Shown here: piece by piece, positions 8,141 to 17,072 of the stretch
Layout: every line of letters begins with the position of its first letter
How positions within the stretch are numbered: the first letter of the stretch is position 1
Source of the DNA: Bacteroides salyersiae WAL 10018 = DSM 18765 = JCM 12988
GTDB taxonomy: Bacteria; Bacteroidota; Bacteroidia; Bacteroidales; Bacteroidaceae
DNA: 64,000 nt
Direction: 5' to 3'
NCBI RefSeq assembly: GCF_000381365.1
Contig: NZ_KB905467.1
Location: 1 to 64,000 of the forward strand
Translations under genes and position numbers: made by a program
Notes under the pieces: model-generated
The model's input: the letters and a program-made list of their open reading frames with translations, nothing else
The model's database searches: none
What the model was told of the DNA's origin: nothing

Positions 8141-9973
8141 TTATCTTTTAGCGAGGTCATCGTATAGTTTCTGCAAGTATGCTTTTCCTTTATTCAGATT
8201 TTCACCTTGGTGTGTTCCTTCATCCATCGCAACTGTATTTGATTCACAGTTGAATACCACTTCATTATCGGCTGTAACCATTCCGAATATATTGGGGAAA
8301 GTGAAAAATGCGAAATGAGGTGAAGACGGATTAAGGATGTTTTTGCTGAAAGTAAAATCATCGTGAGGTAGTCCTAACTGTGCCAGTAAGGTGGCGGCTA
8401 TGTCGATTTGTGAGCCGTAAGCTGTAATTCTCTGCGGTTCTTTTACCGCACCTCCGGTCAGGATTAGGGGAATGGTATAGCGCTCGGGCGAAAGATGGTC
8501 TATACTTTCGGGGTATACACCTAAATGATCGGGTACGAAAAGAACGACACTGTTTTTCCAAAGAGGGGTTTCTTTGAGTTGGCGTACAAAATCTCCGGCA
8601 CAACTGTCGGTATAGGCGAAAGCATTCAGTTTGGCATTCGACAATTTGCTGTAAGGTACTTCGAATGGCTCGTGACTGCTGGACGTCTGTAAAATCTTGA
8701 AAAAAGGCTCCTGTTGCGGTTCGGTCTTTAAGTCTGTCAAGATCCGGTGGAACAGGATGTGATCGTGTACTCCCCATTTACTGAGACGTTCGGAGACGGG
8801 AAAATCATTTTGGGAAACGATCTTTTCAATCCCGGTAGATACCAGATACGAACGCATGTTGGTGAAATCGGCATCGCCTCCGTAGTAATATTGCAGGTCG
8901 TATCCTGCTTTCTTCAGACTGGCAGGAATGGAAGGAAGGCTCTGTGTTTTACGGGTATATTTCATGATACTCGTAGTAGGCTGGGCGGGGTATCCGCTAA
9001 TAATGGATACCAAGCCCCGGTCGGTGCGGAAGCTGTTGGCATAGAAATGGGTAAACAGGATACCTTCTTTGGCAAATTCATCCATATTGACCGCTATACC
9101 GGGTTCACCACCGAGTGTTTCCATCAAATGTGAAGAAAAACTTTCGAGTATGATCATGATAATGTTAGGACGTTCCGTGTTGAACAAGCGGGGGATGGAA
9201 TCTGTCACGGGCTTATCCGTCAATTCGGAAAATAAAATATCTGCCTCTTCAGCAGGCATAAAGCGATATTGTTTATCGAAATCCGCCTGTCTGGAAAAGG
9301 AATCCAACAGGCTGAAAGCCGGATTGATGGCGGCATGGTTCAACCGTTGGTCGGCACTGAAAAAAACTCTGCCTAAATTCATGGTTGATACGCTGAATCC
9401 TCCGCGTATCGGGATAAAAAGCAGACCGGTAGCCAACAGGAGTACTCCGGATACGCTCAAACGGCGATAAGGTATCTTTAACGGACGTTTTTCGTTAACC
9501 AGTATCCATGAGAAGACGAAATATAAAAGTGCTGCATAAACCGCCATCGCCAAAATGCCTCTGGCCACCACCCATAGGCTGACGCTGGCAAGAGCATCTT
9601 TGGGAGAAGAGAAGAAATAAAACAATGGTGTGGTATCGAGCCGGAAACCCCAATAACCATATAGGCCGAGGTCGCTTATAAATATGCAGGAGAGCAATAT
9701 GGATATGATGGTGAAATAGATGCGGCGTATCAGTTGTAATATCCGTGAGTCTGTCCATGCGGATGCTATCAGCAGTAACCCGGGAAGAATGGTCAGATAT
9801 CCTGCCAGTGACAGATCGAGTGGAAGCCCGTGTCCGATTACACTGAACCAGTCCGTCCATGACACCTTATTATATAAGGTATAATAATAAGCCATGAAAA
9901 TGGGTTTTTGCAGAATAAAGATAAATACAAAAAGAAAATAGGTAGTAATGAATTGTATAAGTCTTCTCTTCAT
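8141..9973 (-). CDS. LTA synthase-like sulfatase-fold membrane enzyme
   Basis: A 610-residue protein with about five N-terminal membrane segments (residues 1-180) and a large alkaline-phosphatase/sulfatase-fold domain facing the periplasm. Visible motifs are NIIMIILESFSSH (first metal site), ANSFRTDRGLVSIISGYPA, in which the Thr of FRTDRG corresponds to the catalytic threonine of the family, TSSSHEPFEVPY, and VVLFVPDHLG. Members transfer glycerophosphate or phosphoethanolamine, or act as lipid-linked phosphodiesterases. Bacteroides lacks classical teichoic acid, so an envelope lipid or capsule phosphotransfer is more likely. It is the first gene of a two-gene unit with the PAP2 phosphatase and divergent from cysK. 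Confidence 0.88.
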   Translation of the reverse strand: MKRRLIQFITTYFLFVFIFILQKPIFMAYYYTLYNKVSWTDWFSVIGHGLPLDLSLAGYLTILPGLLLIASAWTDSRILQLIRRIYFTIISILLSCIFISDLGLYGYWGFRLDTTPLFYFFSSPKDALASVSLWVVARGILAMAVYAALLYFVFSWILVNEKRPLKIPYRRLSVSGVLLLATGLLFIPIRGGFSVSTMNLGRVFFSADQRLNHAAINPAFSLLDSFSRQADFDKQYRFMPAEEADILFSELTDKPVTDSIPRLFNTERPNIIMIILESFSSHLMETLGGEPGIAVNMDEFAKEGILFTHFYANSFRTDRGLVSIISGYPAQPTTSIMKYTRKTQSLPSIPASLKKAGYDLQYYYGGDADFTNMRSYLVSTGIEKIVSQNDFPVSERLSKWGVHDHILFHRILTDLKTEPQQEPFFKILQTSSSHEPFEVPYSKLSNAKLNAFAYTDSCAGDFVRQLKETPLWKNSVVLFVPDHLGVYPESIDHLSPERYTIPLILTGGAVKEPQRITAYGSQIDIAATLLAQLGLPHDDFTFSKNILNPSSPHFAFFTFPNIFGMVTADNEVVFNCESNTVAMDEGTHQGENLNKGKAYLQKLYDDLAKR

Positions 9974-10002
9974 ACGATATACTTAAAAAGATTGAACGCA
10001 GG

Positions 10003-10010
10003 CAAAGGTA
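10003..10010 (-). promoter_or_regulatory. -7 box for the LTA-synthase-like gene
   Basis: Read on the minus strand, this is TACCTTTG, matching TAnnTTTG, 30 bases before the start codon. No clear TTTG lies at -33. Confidence 0.55.
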
Positions 10011-10023
10011 CTATACTTTTCTT

Positions 10024-10031
10024 TATCTTTG
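10024..10031 (+). promoter_or_regulatory. -7 box for cysK
   Basis: TATCTTTG, 30 bases before the cysK ATG. It lies nearly back-to-back with the minus-strand -7 box at 10003-10010, so the two promoters must share their flanks. The -33 element is not obvious. Confidence 0.6.
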
Positions 10032-10061
10032 CACATTAACTGATGTAAAACAGTGATAATT

Positions 10062-11012
10062 ATGAAAAAAGTAGCAAAGAATCTGATAGGATTGATCGGG
10101 CATACTCCATTGATGGAGCTGTCCGGATATAGCGCCAAGTATGGTTTGGAAGGAAATATTGTGGCCAAACTCGAAGCCTTTAATCCTGCCGGAAGTGTGA
10201 AGGACCGTGTTGCGCTTTCGATGATAGAAGATGCCGAGGAACGGGGATTTTTGAAGCCGGGAGCCACCATAATAGAGCCTACAAGCGGTAATACTGGTGT
10301 CGGGTTGGCGATGGTAGCTACCATTAAAGGTTATCGTCTGATACTGACCATGCCGGAGACAATGAGTCTTGAACGCCGGAATCTGCTGAAAGCGTTAGGA
10401 GCGCAGATTGTGTTGACGGATGGTATGGCCGGCATGTCCGGTTCTATTGCAAAAGCACAGGAACTGAAAGCTACGATTCCCGGTTCGGTCATATTACAGC
10501 AATTTGAGAACCCTGCCAATGCGGCTGTACACGAACGTACCACAGGAGAAGAAATATGGGAAGATACCGGAGGACAGATTGCTGCTTTTGTTGCCGGGGT
10601 AGGAACCGGTGGAACTATCTGTGGTGTGGCTCGTGCATTGAAAAAACACAATCCCGATGTTTATGTAATGGCTGTTGAACCTGCCACTTCTCCGGTGTTG
10701 GCGGGCGGTGTGGCTGCCCCTCACCGGATACAGGGAATCGGTGCCAATTTTATTCCGAAGATTTATGATGCTTCCGTGGTAGATGAAGTAATGGGAGTAC
10801 CCGATGATGAAGCGATACGTGCCGGGCGCGAACTTGCTGCTACGGAAGGATTATTGGCCGGTATTTCTTCCGGTGCAGCCGTTTATGCGGCGCGGAAGTT
10901 AGCGGAACGTCCGGAGTTTGCCGGCAAGATGATTGTAGCATTATTGCCCGATACGGGAGAGCGTTACTTGTCGACGGAGTTGTTTGCATTCGATGCGTAT
11001 CCGTTGGACTGA
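10062..11012 (+). CDS. cysK: Cysteine synthase A (O-acetylserine sulfhydrylase)
   Basis: PLP enzyme making cysteine from O-acetylserine and sulfide. I chose the ATG at 10062 over the in-frame GTG at 10053 because MKKVAKNLIGLIGHTPL is the conserved family start. It has 316 residues. AFNPAGSVKDRVA near residues 35-47 holds the PLP lysine, EPTSGNTGVGLA is the substrate-binding loop, GTGGTICGVAR is the phosphate-binding loop, and ISSGAAV lies near the end. It is probably monocistronic with its own promoter. Confidence 0.95.
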   Translation: MKKVAKNLIGLIGHTPLMELSGYSAKYGLEGNIVAKLEAFNPAGSVKDRVALSMIEDAEERGFLKPGATIIEPTSGNTGVGLAMVATIKGYRLILTMPETMSLERRNLLKALGAQIVLTDGMAGMSGSIAKAQELKATIPGSVILQQFENPANAAVHERTTGEEIWEDTGGQIAAFVAGVGTGGTICGVARALKKHNPDVYVMAVEPATSPVLAGGVAAPHRIQGIGANFIPKIYDASVVDEVMGVPDDEAIRAGRELAATEGLLAGISSGAAVYAARKLAERPEFAGKMIVALLPDTGERYLSTELFAFDAYPLD

Positions 11013-11022
11013 ATAATTGGCC

Positions 11023-11167
11023 AATGTGGCAATGTGCCAATATGCCAATTGGGGAATTGAAAGAATGAATTGGATAATTAATAAATTATTCATTGGACAT
11101 TGGTATATTATATGCATTGGTATATTATTTAGCGCAGCCAATTGGCACATTGGCATATTTGCACATT
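11023..11167. repeat. Imperfect inverted repeat filling the cysK-TPR gap
   Basis: The 30-base arms at 11023-11052 and 11138-11167 pair at 26 of 30 positions and are built of the words CCAAT and TTGGCA. A second, inner inverted repeat (AATGAAT...ATTCATT) lies between them. The arms lie close to the cysK stop (11012) and the next start (11182). Confidence 0.75.
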
Positions 11168-11181
11168 ATTAAATTATTAGT

Positions 11182-12006
11182 ATGATGAAGTCAATCTTTG
11201 TTTTTTCCCTCCTCTTTTTCTCTTCTTTGACGGTTTCCGCTCAAACCTATCGTGAACTTTCTGAAAAGGCGATAGACTGTATAGAAAGAGACAGCTTGGC
11301 GCAGGCGGAAGATCTGCTGGTACAGGCTATGAAACTCGAACCGTCCAATCCTCATAATGCGTTGCTGTTTTCCAATCTCGGATTGGTGCAGCGTCGGTTA
11401 GGACGTTATGATGATGCGCTTCAATCGTATACTTATGCATTGAATATCGCTCCTAATGCCGTACCTATCCTATTGGATCGTGCTGCTATTTATATGGAGA
11501 AAGGAATGACCGATCGTGCTTTTCTGGACTATTCCGAAGCGCTCGAGGCCGATAGGGGCAATAAGGAAGCTTTATTGATGCGGGCCTATATCTATACTGT
11601 CCGGCGTGATTATAAAGCGGCGCGTCTCGACTATGACCGGTTGTTGGAACTGGATTCTAAGAGTTATGCCGGCCGTCTCGGGTTGGCTACTCTCGAACAG
11701 AAAGAAGGCAAATTCCGGGAAGCTCTTGAACTGGTAAATAAATTGCTGGTAGAAAATCCGGATGACGCCACTCTTTATGTGGCCCGTGCCGATATAGAAC
11801 GGGAGATGGAACATTTGGAACTGGCTCTTGTCGATCTTGAAGAAGCGATTCGCTTGTCTTCATCATTGATGGATGCTTATTTGCTTCGTGGTGACATTTA
11901 TCTGCTTCAGAAGAGGAAAGCACTTGCCAAAGCCGATTATGAAAAGGCGATTTCTCTCGGAGTACCGCCGTCCGATCTGTATGAGAAGCTGAAACAATGT
12001 AAATAA
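11182..12006 (+). CDS. Secreted tetratricopeptide-repeat protein
   Basis: A 274-residue protein with a Sec signal peptide (hydrophobic residues 4-18, cleavage near VSAQ at 21). The rest is about six TPR motifs, recognisable by repeats such as NLGLVQRRLGRYDDALQSYTYALNIAPNA and YLLRGDIYLLQKRKALAKADYEKAISLG. It should be a periplasmic protein-protein scaffold. The partner is unknown and the neighbours give no hint. ATGATG at the start leaves a one-codon ambiguity. Confidence 0.8.
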   Translation: MMKSIFVFSLLFFSSLTVSAQTYRELSEKAIDCIERDSLAQAEDLLVQAMKLEPSNPHNALLFSNLGLVQRRLGRYDDALQSYTYALNIAPNAVPILLDRAAIYMEKGMTDRAFLDYSEALEADRGNKEALLMRAYIYTVRRDYKAARLDYDRLLELDSKSYAGRLGLATLEQKEGKFREALELVNKLLVENPDDATLYVARADIEREMEHLELALVDLEEAIRLSSSLMDAYLLRGDIYLLQKRKALAKADYEKAISLGVPPSDLYEKLKQCK

Positions 12007-12013
12007 GTTGCTT

Positions 12014-12107
12014 GGATGCGGGGCGTTTCGTAATTGTGAGATGATCGTCTCATAACTGTGAGACGCACGTTTCTCAATTGAGTGACGATCGTCTCACAAC
12101 TGTGAAA
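12014..12107. repeat. 22-bp tandem quasi-palindromic array
   Basis: Three consecutive 22-base units occupy 12036-12057, 12058-12079 and 12080-12101, with degenerate partial copies before (12014-12035) and after. Units 1 and 3 centre on the palindromic core GATCGTC/GACGATC, and neighbouring units pair to form hairpins (CGTCTCA 12047-12053 with TGAGACG 12059-12065). The array lies in the convergent gap between the TPR gene and recQ. Confidence 0.7.
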
Positions 12108-12150
12108 CACTATATATTACCGTATCTTATTCGGTATTTTCCGTTATCTT

Positions 12151-13956
12151 TCATTTGAATTGACGTATCAGTTCGATGAACTCCTTACCGTACTTTTTCT
12201 TTTTATACTCTCCTATACCACTGATACTACCGAATTCCTCGATTGTTGTGGGTTGTGCCATACTGAGCAGGTGCAGTACTTTGTCCGATAAAACTATATA
12301 GGCGGGAATTGCTTCTTGTTCGGCTAATTGTTTGCGGAGTCCGCGTAAAGCTTCGAACAAATCTTTGTTCTCAGTTGTTGTTAGTCCCAAAGGCAGTTCT
12401 TTATTGACAACCACCTTTTTTCCCCTCCTTTTGGAGGTTGTGTTTTCTTCTCGTCGGATGGCCACTAATTTTGTCTTTTTTCGTCCAAATAGTATGTCAT
12501 TTCCGATTTCCGTAATTTTCAAATGATTATTTTCATTATATGCAATTTCGAAAAAGCCCATTTGCAGAATTTGTAATAAATAGTCTTGCCAGTCTCTGGC
12601 TGAAATATCACGTCCGACTCCAAAAGTTTTTAGCTTTTCGTATCCTCTTTCTACGAGTTCGGAGGAAAATGATCCACGCAAAATGTCAATTAACATGCTT
12701 GTTCCTATCTGTTCTCCGGTACGCGCAATTGCACTGAGTGCTTTTTGCACAATTATCGTGCCATCGAACTGTTCCGGAGGGTTTCGGCAAACATCACAAT
12801 TACCACAATCCTTTTCTACTTTCTCGCCGAAATAGCTCAGAAGAATCCGTCTCCTGCAAATGTTGGCTTCTGCATATTGCTGCATCCGTTGCAGCTTCTC
12901 CAGATTGATTGATTGCTGGTTGCTTTCAGTGGCAAATTTAGTGAGCAGGATCAAGTCTCCCAAAGAATAGAAAAGGAGGGTGTCGCTTGGCATTCCGTCT
13001 CGCCCGGCCCGGCCTATTTCCTGATAAAAGCTCTCGATGCTTTTGGGAAGATTATAGTGGATCACCCAACGGACATTTGATTTGTCGATCCCCATTCCAA
13101 AGGCAATTGTGGCGCAGACCACCTGTATACGGTCATTGATGAAATCGTCCTGCGTTGCGTCCCGTTGCTGGGTTGAAAGCCCCGCATGATAGACTCCGCA
13201 GCGTATTCCATGCTTTTGTAACATCTGTGCTACGGTCTCTGTTTTACTGCGGCTCATGCAATATATGATGCCGCACTCACCGGCGTGCCGGTCGATAAAT
13301 TCCAGTATGGTCCTGCTCTTTTCTTTCTGTTGGTATCCCCGTTTCACGGCCAGGCTGAGGTTGGGGCGGTCGAAAGAAGAGATAAACACTTTCGGATCGG
13401 TGAGATGCAGTTGGCGTATGATGTCTTCACGCGTGATCTTATCGGCTGTGGCTGTCAGTGCGATAATAGGTATATGCGGGAATACCTGATGTAATATGCC
13501 CATTTGAGCATACTCAGGGCGGAAATCATGTCCCCATTGCGAGATGCAGTGTGCTTCGTCGATGGCAAAGAGGGAAAGATGCATGTCCCGCAGCAGATAG
13601 TCGATTTCGGTGATCAGTTTTTCGGGAGATATATAGAGGAGTTTCAGTTTGCCTTCGATGCAGGCACGCCGCAGATTGGCATTTTCGGTTTCGTCATTGC
13701 TACTGTTCAGTGCTCCTGCGGCTATTCCGTTGGCCCGGAGCGTTTCTACCTGGTCTTTCATCAATGATATAAGCGGAGATACCACGATGGCAGTACCTTC
13801 GCAAAGCAGCGCAGGGAGTTGGTAGCAGATCGATTTTCCTCCTCCGGTGGGCATTAATACCAGGCTGTCTTTCCGATCCAGTAAATTCTGGATAATCTCT
13901 TCTTGCAGGGGGCGGAAACTTTCATAACCGAAGTAGGTTTTCAGTGTTTGGATCAT
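12151..13956 (-). CDS. recQ: ATP-dependent DNA helicase RecQ
   Basis: A 3'-5' DNA helicase for recombination and fork repair. It has 601 residues. The Walker A motif LMPTGGGKS has Lys41, the motif II is IDEAHCISQWGHDFRPEY, and the conserved YCMSRSKTE and GRAGRDGMPSD motifs of domain 2 follow. The RecQ-specific zinc-binding cysteines are CRRRILLSYFGE...CGNCDVC. A winged-helix region comes next, and a C-terminal HRDC domain ends the protein (roughly residues 520-600). It stands alone on the minus strand. Confidence 0.95.
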   Translation of the reverse strand: MIQTLKTYFGYESFRPLQEEIIQNLLDRKDSLVLMPTGGGKSICYQLPALLCEGTAIVVSPLISLMKDQVETLRANGIAAGALNSSNDETENANLRRACIEGKLKLLYISPEKLITEIDYLLRDMHLSLFAIDEAHCISQWGHDFRPEYAQMGILHQVFPHIPIIALTATADKITREDIIRQLHLTDPKVFISSFDRPNLSLAVKRGYQQKEKSRTILEFIDRHAGECGIIYCMSRSKTETVAQMLQKHGIRCGVYHAGLSTQQRDATQDDFINDRIQVVCATIAFGMGIDKSNVRWVIHYNLPKSIESFYQEIGRAGRDGMPSDTLLFYSLGDLILLTKFATESNQQSINLEKLQRMQQYAEANICRRRILLSYFGEKVEKDCGNCDVCRNPPEQFDGTIIVQKALSAIARTGEQIGTSMLIDILRGSFSSELVERGYEKLKTFGVGRDISARDWQDYLLQILQMGFFEIAYNENNHLKITEIGNDILFGRKKTKLVAIRREENTTSKRRGKKVVVNKELPLGLTTTENKDLFEALRGLRKQLAEQEAIPAYIVLSDKVLHLLSMAQPTTIEEFGSISGIGEYKKKKYGKEFIELIRQFK

Positions 13957-13979
13957 GGTTCGTATTTTGAAACTTTTTG

Positions 13980-13987
13980 CAAAGGTA
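13980..13987 (-). promoter_or_regulatory. -7 box for recQ
   Basis: TACCTTTG read on the minus strand, 24 bases before the recQ start. No clear -33 partner. Confidence 0.5.
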
Positions 13988-14003
13988 CTATTTTCTTCGG
14001 TCT

Positions 14004-14025
14004 ATCATCTATATTGATAGATGAT
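14004..14025. promoter_or_regulatory. Inverted repeat between recQ and the HTH gene
   Basis: Perfect 9-base arms ATCATCTAT (14004-14012) and ATAGATGAT (14017-14025) with a 4-base loop lie just upstream of the recQ -7 box. A second inverted repeat, TATTGCT/AGCAATA (14196-14216), lies 30 bases before the HTH gene start. Either could be an operator. No regulator is identified. Confidence 0.3.
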
Positions 14026-14247
14026 GGCAGGAAATTAAATAATCTGTGATCGAAAACACCCCCTCCGGAAGTTAAAGTTTCTTATTCTCTATGTTCTTTC
14101 TCACAAATTTCATCATTTTGATAGTTCAGTTATAAAAAATATATACTCAAAAGTTGCATATGTGAAAATAATGTCCGAAATTTGTGACATGGAAATATTG
14201 CTCCATTGTAGCAATAATTAAAAACAAACCCTAACCAGTTAATTTCA

Positions 14248-14712
14248 ATGAGTAATTTAGAAAACAAAAAACAGGAAGAGACTCCGAAGAAGCGCCCTTA
14301 TAACTTGAGGGAGAAGAAAGAGAAGAAAGCAGCGTATCGTTCTTTAATCAGACCGGAACTTGCAGATGAATTGTATGACAAGATATTGAATATCGTTGTC
14401 GTTCAGAAGAAGTACAGAGATCCTGACTATTCTGCAAAGGATTTGGCGAAAGAACTGAAAACGAATACGCGTTATTTATCCGCAGTAGTTAATTCTCGTT
14501 TCGGCCAGAATTATTCTTGCTTGCTGAACGAATACAGAGTGAAAGACGCTTTGCATTTATTGACAGACAAGAGATATGCAGATAAGAATGTGGAAGAAAT
14601 CAGTGCAATGGTTGGTTTTGCTAACCGTCAGTCTTTCTATGCCGCTTTCTATAAGAATGTAGGTAAGACTCCTAATGGTTATCGCAAAGAACACCTTGAG
14701 AGCAAGAAGTAA
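14248..14712 (+). CDS. AraC-type helix-turn-helix DNA-binding protein
   Basis: A 154-residue protein: a strongly basic N-terminus (about 35 residues, many Lys and Arg) followed by an AraC/XylS-type double HTH domain (about 50-150). The first HTH covers YSAKDLAKELKTNTRYLSAVVN, and the second contains VEEISAMVGFANRQSFYAAFYKNVGKTPNGYR, the standard AraC signature. It has no ligand-binding or sensor domain, so it is a stand-alone DNA-binding module. Targets are unknown. A strong terminator follows, so it is monocistronic. Confidence 0.82.
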   Translation: MSNLENKKQEETPKKRPYNLREKKEKKAAYRSLIRPELADELYDKILNIVVVQKKYRDPDYSAKDLAKELKTNTRYLSAVVNSRFGQNYSCLLNEYRVKDALHLLTDKRYADKNVEEISAMVGFANRQSFYAAFYKNVGKTPNGYRKEHLESKK

Positions 14713-14738
14713 CAACGTATTTAATATGTAGAATAGAA

Positions 14739-14782
14739 AAGGAAATATTCCGGGCTGAAAAATCCCGGGATACTTCCTTTTT
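14739..14782 (+). terminator. Terminator of the HTH gene
   Basis: A 16-base stem with few mismatches (14739-14754 with 14764-14779; core ATTCCGGG/CCCGGGAT) ends in a T run. Confidence 0.75.
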
Positions 14783-14792
14783 GTGATTTGGG

Positions 14793-14904
14793 GCCTCTCC
14801 CCAGCCCTCTCCGTGGGAGAGGGGGTGTAGATACTATTATTATTTATTAACCGGTAATCAAGCTAACTTAGCCCCCTCTCCCACGGGGAAGGCTGGGAAG
14901 AGGC
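14793..14904. repeat. Paired REP-like element before the M49 peptidase
   Basis: A 112-bp element. Its left arm starts GCCTCTCCCCAGCC and its right arm ends AGAGGC, each with the CCCTCTCC/GGAGAGGG hairpin; the right arm has diverged (CACGGGGAAGGC). It ends 13 bases before the next start codon, so the right-arm hairpin would lie over the ribosome-binding region. Confidence 0.85.
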
Positions 14905-14917
14905 TTTCCCCCTTTTT

Positions 14918-16966
14918 ATGAAAAAGCATCTTATTATTTCGATGGCTGTAACCGCTACTGTGCTAACGTCATGCGGCGGTGCCAAAACAACGACTGCCCA
15001 GGCAGATAAATTTGATTATACAGTGGAACAATTTGCCGATTTACAGATATTGCGCTACCGGGTTTCCGGATTTGAGGACCTGTCGCTGAAACAGAAAGAA
15101 TTGATTTATTATCTCACGGAGGCTGCACTCGAAGGACGTGATATCCTCTTTGATCAGAATGGAAAGTATAACTTGCGTATCCGGCGAATGCTGGAAGCCG
15201 TATACACTAACTACAAGGGAGACAAGAACAGCGCCGATTTTAAAAATATGGAGACATATCTTAAACGGGTATGGTTCTCTAACGGCATTCACCATCATTA
15301 TGGTTCGGAGAAGTTCGTACCTGGTTTCTCTCAGGATTTCCTTAAACAGGCGGTGACGGGCATCGATGCTTCCTTGCTTCCTCTCTCTGAAGGTCAGACA
15401 ACGGAGCAATTGTGCGAAGAAATATTCCCGGTGATTTTTGATCCGGCTATTCTGCCTAAACGGGTGAATCAAGCCGATGGTGAAGATCTGATACTGACCT
15501 CTGCCTGTAACTATTATGATGGAGTGACTCAGGCGGAAGCGGAAGCTTTCTACAATAAGATGAAAGATCCGAAAGACGAGACGCCGGTTTCATACGGCTT
15601 AAACAGTCGTTTGGTAAAAGAGAATGGTAAGATACAAGAGAAAGTATGGAAAGTTGGCGGACTTTATACGCAAGCCATTGAAAAGATCGTCTATTGGTTG
15701 AAGAAAGCCGAAGGGGTGGCCGAAGATGAAGCGCAGAGAGCTGCCATCGGTAAGCTGATCGAGTTTTATGAGACGGGCGACTTAAAGACTTTTGACGAAT
15801 ACGCCATTTTGTGGGTGAAAGACTTGAACTCCCGTATTGATTTCGTAAATGGTTTTACCGAAAGCTACGGTGATCCGCTCGGCATGAAGGCCAGTTGGGA
15901 ATCTCTTGTTAATTTCAAGGATTTGGAGGCTACACACCGTACGGAAGTGATTAGCAGCAATGCGCAATGGTTTGAAGATCATTCTCCGGTAGATCCCCGG
16001 TTCCGGAAAGATCAGGTGAAAGGAGTTTCTGCGAAAGTGATAACTGCAGCTATCCTTGCCGGTGATCTTTATCCTGCAACGGCTATCGGCATCAATCTGC
16101 CTAATGCGAACTGGATACGTGCGCACCATGGTTCCAAGTCCGTAACCATTGGAAATATCACGGATGCTTATAATAAAGCTGCCCACGGTAATGGCTTTAA
16201 CGAAGAGTTTGTATACAGTGATGCGGAGATCGCACTGATAGACCGGTACTCGGACTTGACGGATGAACTGCATACTGACTTGCACGAATGTTTAGGGCAT
16301 GGTTCCGGTAAATTGCTTCCGGGAGTCGATCCGGATGCCTTGAAGGCTTACGGTTCTACCATTGAAGAGGCGCGTGCCGATCTTTTCGGATTGTATTATG
16401 TGGCTGATCCGAAACTGGTCGAGTTGGGGCTGCTTCCCAGCAATGAAGCGTATAAAGCGCAGTATTACACTTATCTCATGAACGGGCTGATGACACAATT
16501 GGTACGTATCCAGCCGGGTAATACGGTGGAAGAGGCACATATGCGTAACCGTCAGCTTATCGCCCGTTGGGTATTTGAGAAAGGTGCTGCCGATAAAGTG
16601 GTAGAGTTGGTGAAGAAGGACGGTAAGACTTATGTGGCAGTGAATGATTATGAAAAAGTACGTCAACTTTTCGGTGAGTTGCTGGCGGAGATTCAGCGTA
16701 TTAAATCTACCGGTGATTTTGCGGCTGCCCGTGCATTGGTAGAAGATTATGCCGTGAAAGTAGATCCTACTCTTCATGCAGAAGTCTTGGAACGCTATAA
16801 GAAACTTAATCTTGCCCCATACAAGGGATTTGTGAATCCTAAATATGAGGCGGTAACGGATGAGAACGGGGCAGTAACTGATGTTACCGTAACTTATGAC
16901 GAGGGATATGCAGAGCAGATGTTACGTTATAGTAAGGACTACTCTCCATTGCCTTCTGTGAATTAG
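14918..16966 (+). CDS. Dipeptidyl-peptidase III (M49 family), lipoprotein
   Basis: A zinc aminodipeptidase removing dipeptides from short peptides. It has 682 residues. The lipoprotein signal MKKHLIISMAVTATVLTSC (Cys19) places it on a membrane, probably facing the periplasm. The zinc motif is HECLGH at 456-461 (HExxGH, the short form known from the characterised B. thetaiotaomicron DPP III), and the second zinc/acid motif is EEARAD at 483-488. No partner gene is obvious, since the neighbours are an unrelated regulator and a repair-like protein. A REP-like hairpin directly before the start codon may affect translation. Confidence 0.92.
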   Translation: MKKHLIISMAVTATVLTSCGGAKTTTAQADKFDYTVEQFADLQILRYRVSGFEDLSLKQKELIYYLTEAALEGRDILFDQNGKYNLRIRRMLEAVYTNYKGDKNSADFKNMETYLKRVWFSNGIHHHYGSEKFVPGFSQDFLKQAVTGIDASLLPLSEGQTTEQLCEEIFPVIFDPAILPKRVNQADGEDLILTSACNYYDGVTQAEAEAFYNKMKDPKDETPVSYGLNSRLVKENGKIQEKVWKVGGLYTQAIEKIVYWLKKAEGVAEDEAQRAAIGKLIEFYETGDLKTFDEYAILWVKDLNSRIDFVNGFTESYGDPLGMKASWESLVNFKDLEATHRTEVISSNAQWFEDHSPVDPRFRKDQVKGVSAKVITAAILAGDLYPATAIGINLPNANWIRAHHGSKSVTIGNITDAYNKAAHGNGFNEEFVYSDAEIALIDRYSDLTDELHTDLHECLGHGSGKLLPGVDPDALKAYGSTIEEARADLFGLYYVADPKLVELGLLPSNEAYKAQYYTYLMNGLMTQLVRIQPGNTVEEAHMRNRQLIARWVFEKGAADKVVELVKKDGKTYVAVNDYEKVRQLFGELLAEIQRIKSTGDFAAARALVEDYAVKVDPTLHAEVLERYKKLNLAPYKGFVNPKYEAVTDENGAVTDVTVTYDEGYAEQMLRYSKDYSPLPSVN

Positions 16967-17063
16967 TTGCAAGCTACGAACTGTGAGTGGTACGCGTGGT
17001 TAATATGTTGTATATTAGTATTGTAACCTCTGCTTTGTGGTCTGTAACCTGTAACTTGTAACT
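16965..17063. repeat. Imperfect inverted repeat spanning the gap after the M49 gene
   Basis: AGTTGCAAGCTAC at 16965-16977 pairs with GTAACTTGTAACT at 17051-17063 at 11 of 13 positions. The word TGTAAC recurs between them. The arms abut the upstream stop (16966) and lie near the next start (17073). Confidence 0.45.
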
Positions 17064-17072
17064 AAAAAAACA

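Noticed and set aside
10053..10061. GTG start for cysK at 10053
   Set aside because: The conserved start MKKVAKNLIGLIGHTP begins at the ATG at 10062.
12014..12107. CRISPR-like short array (22-base period)
   Set aside because: Units are directly adjacent with no unique spacers and no cas genes nearby.
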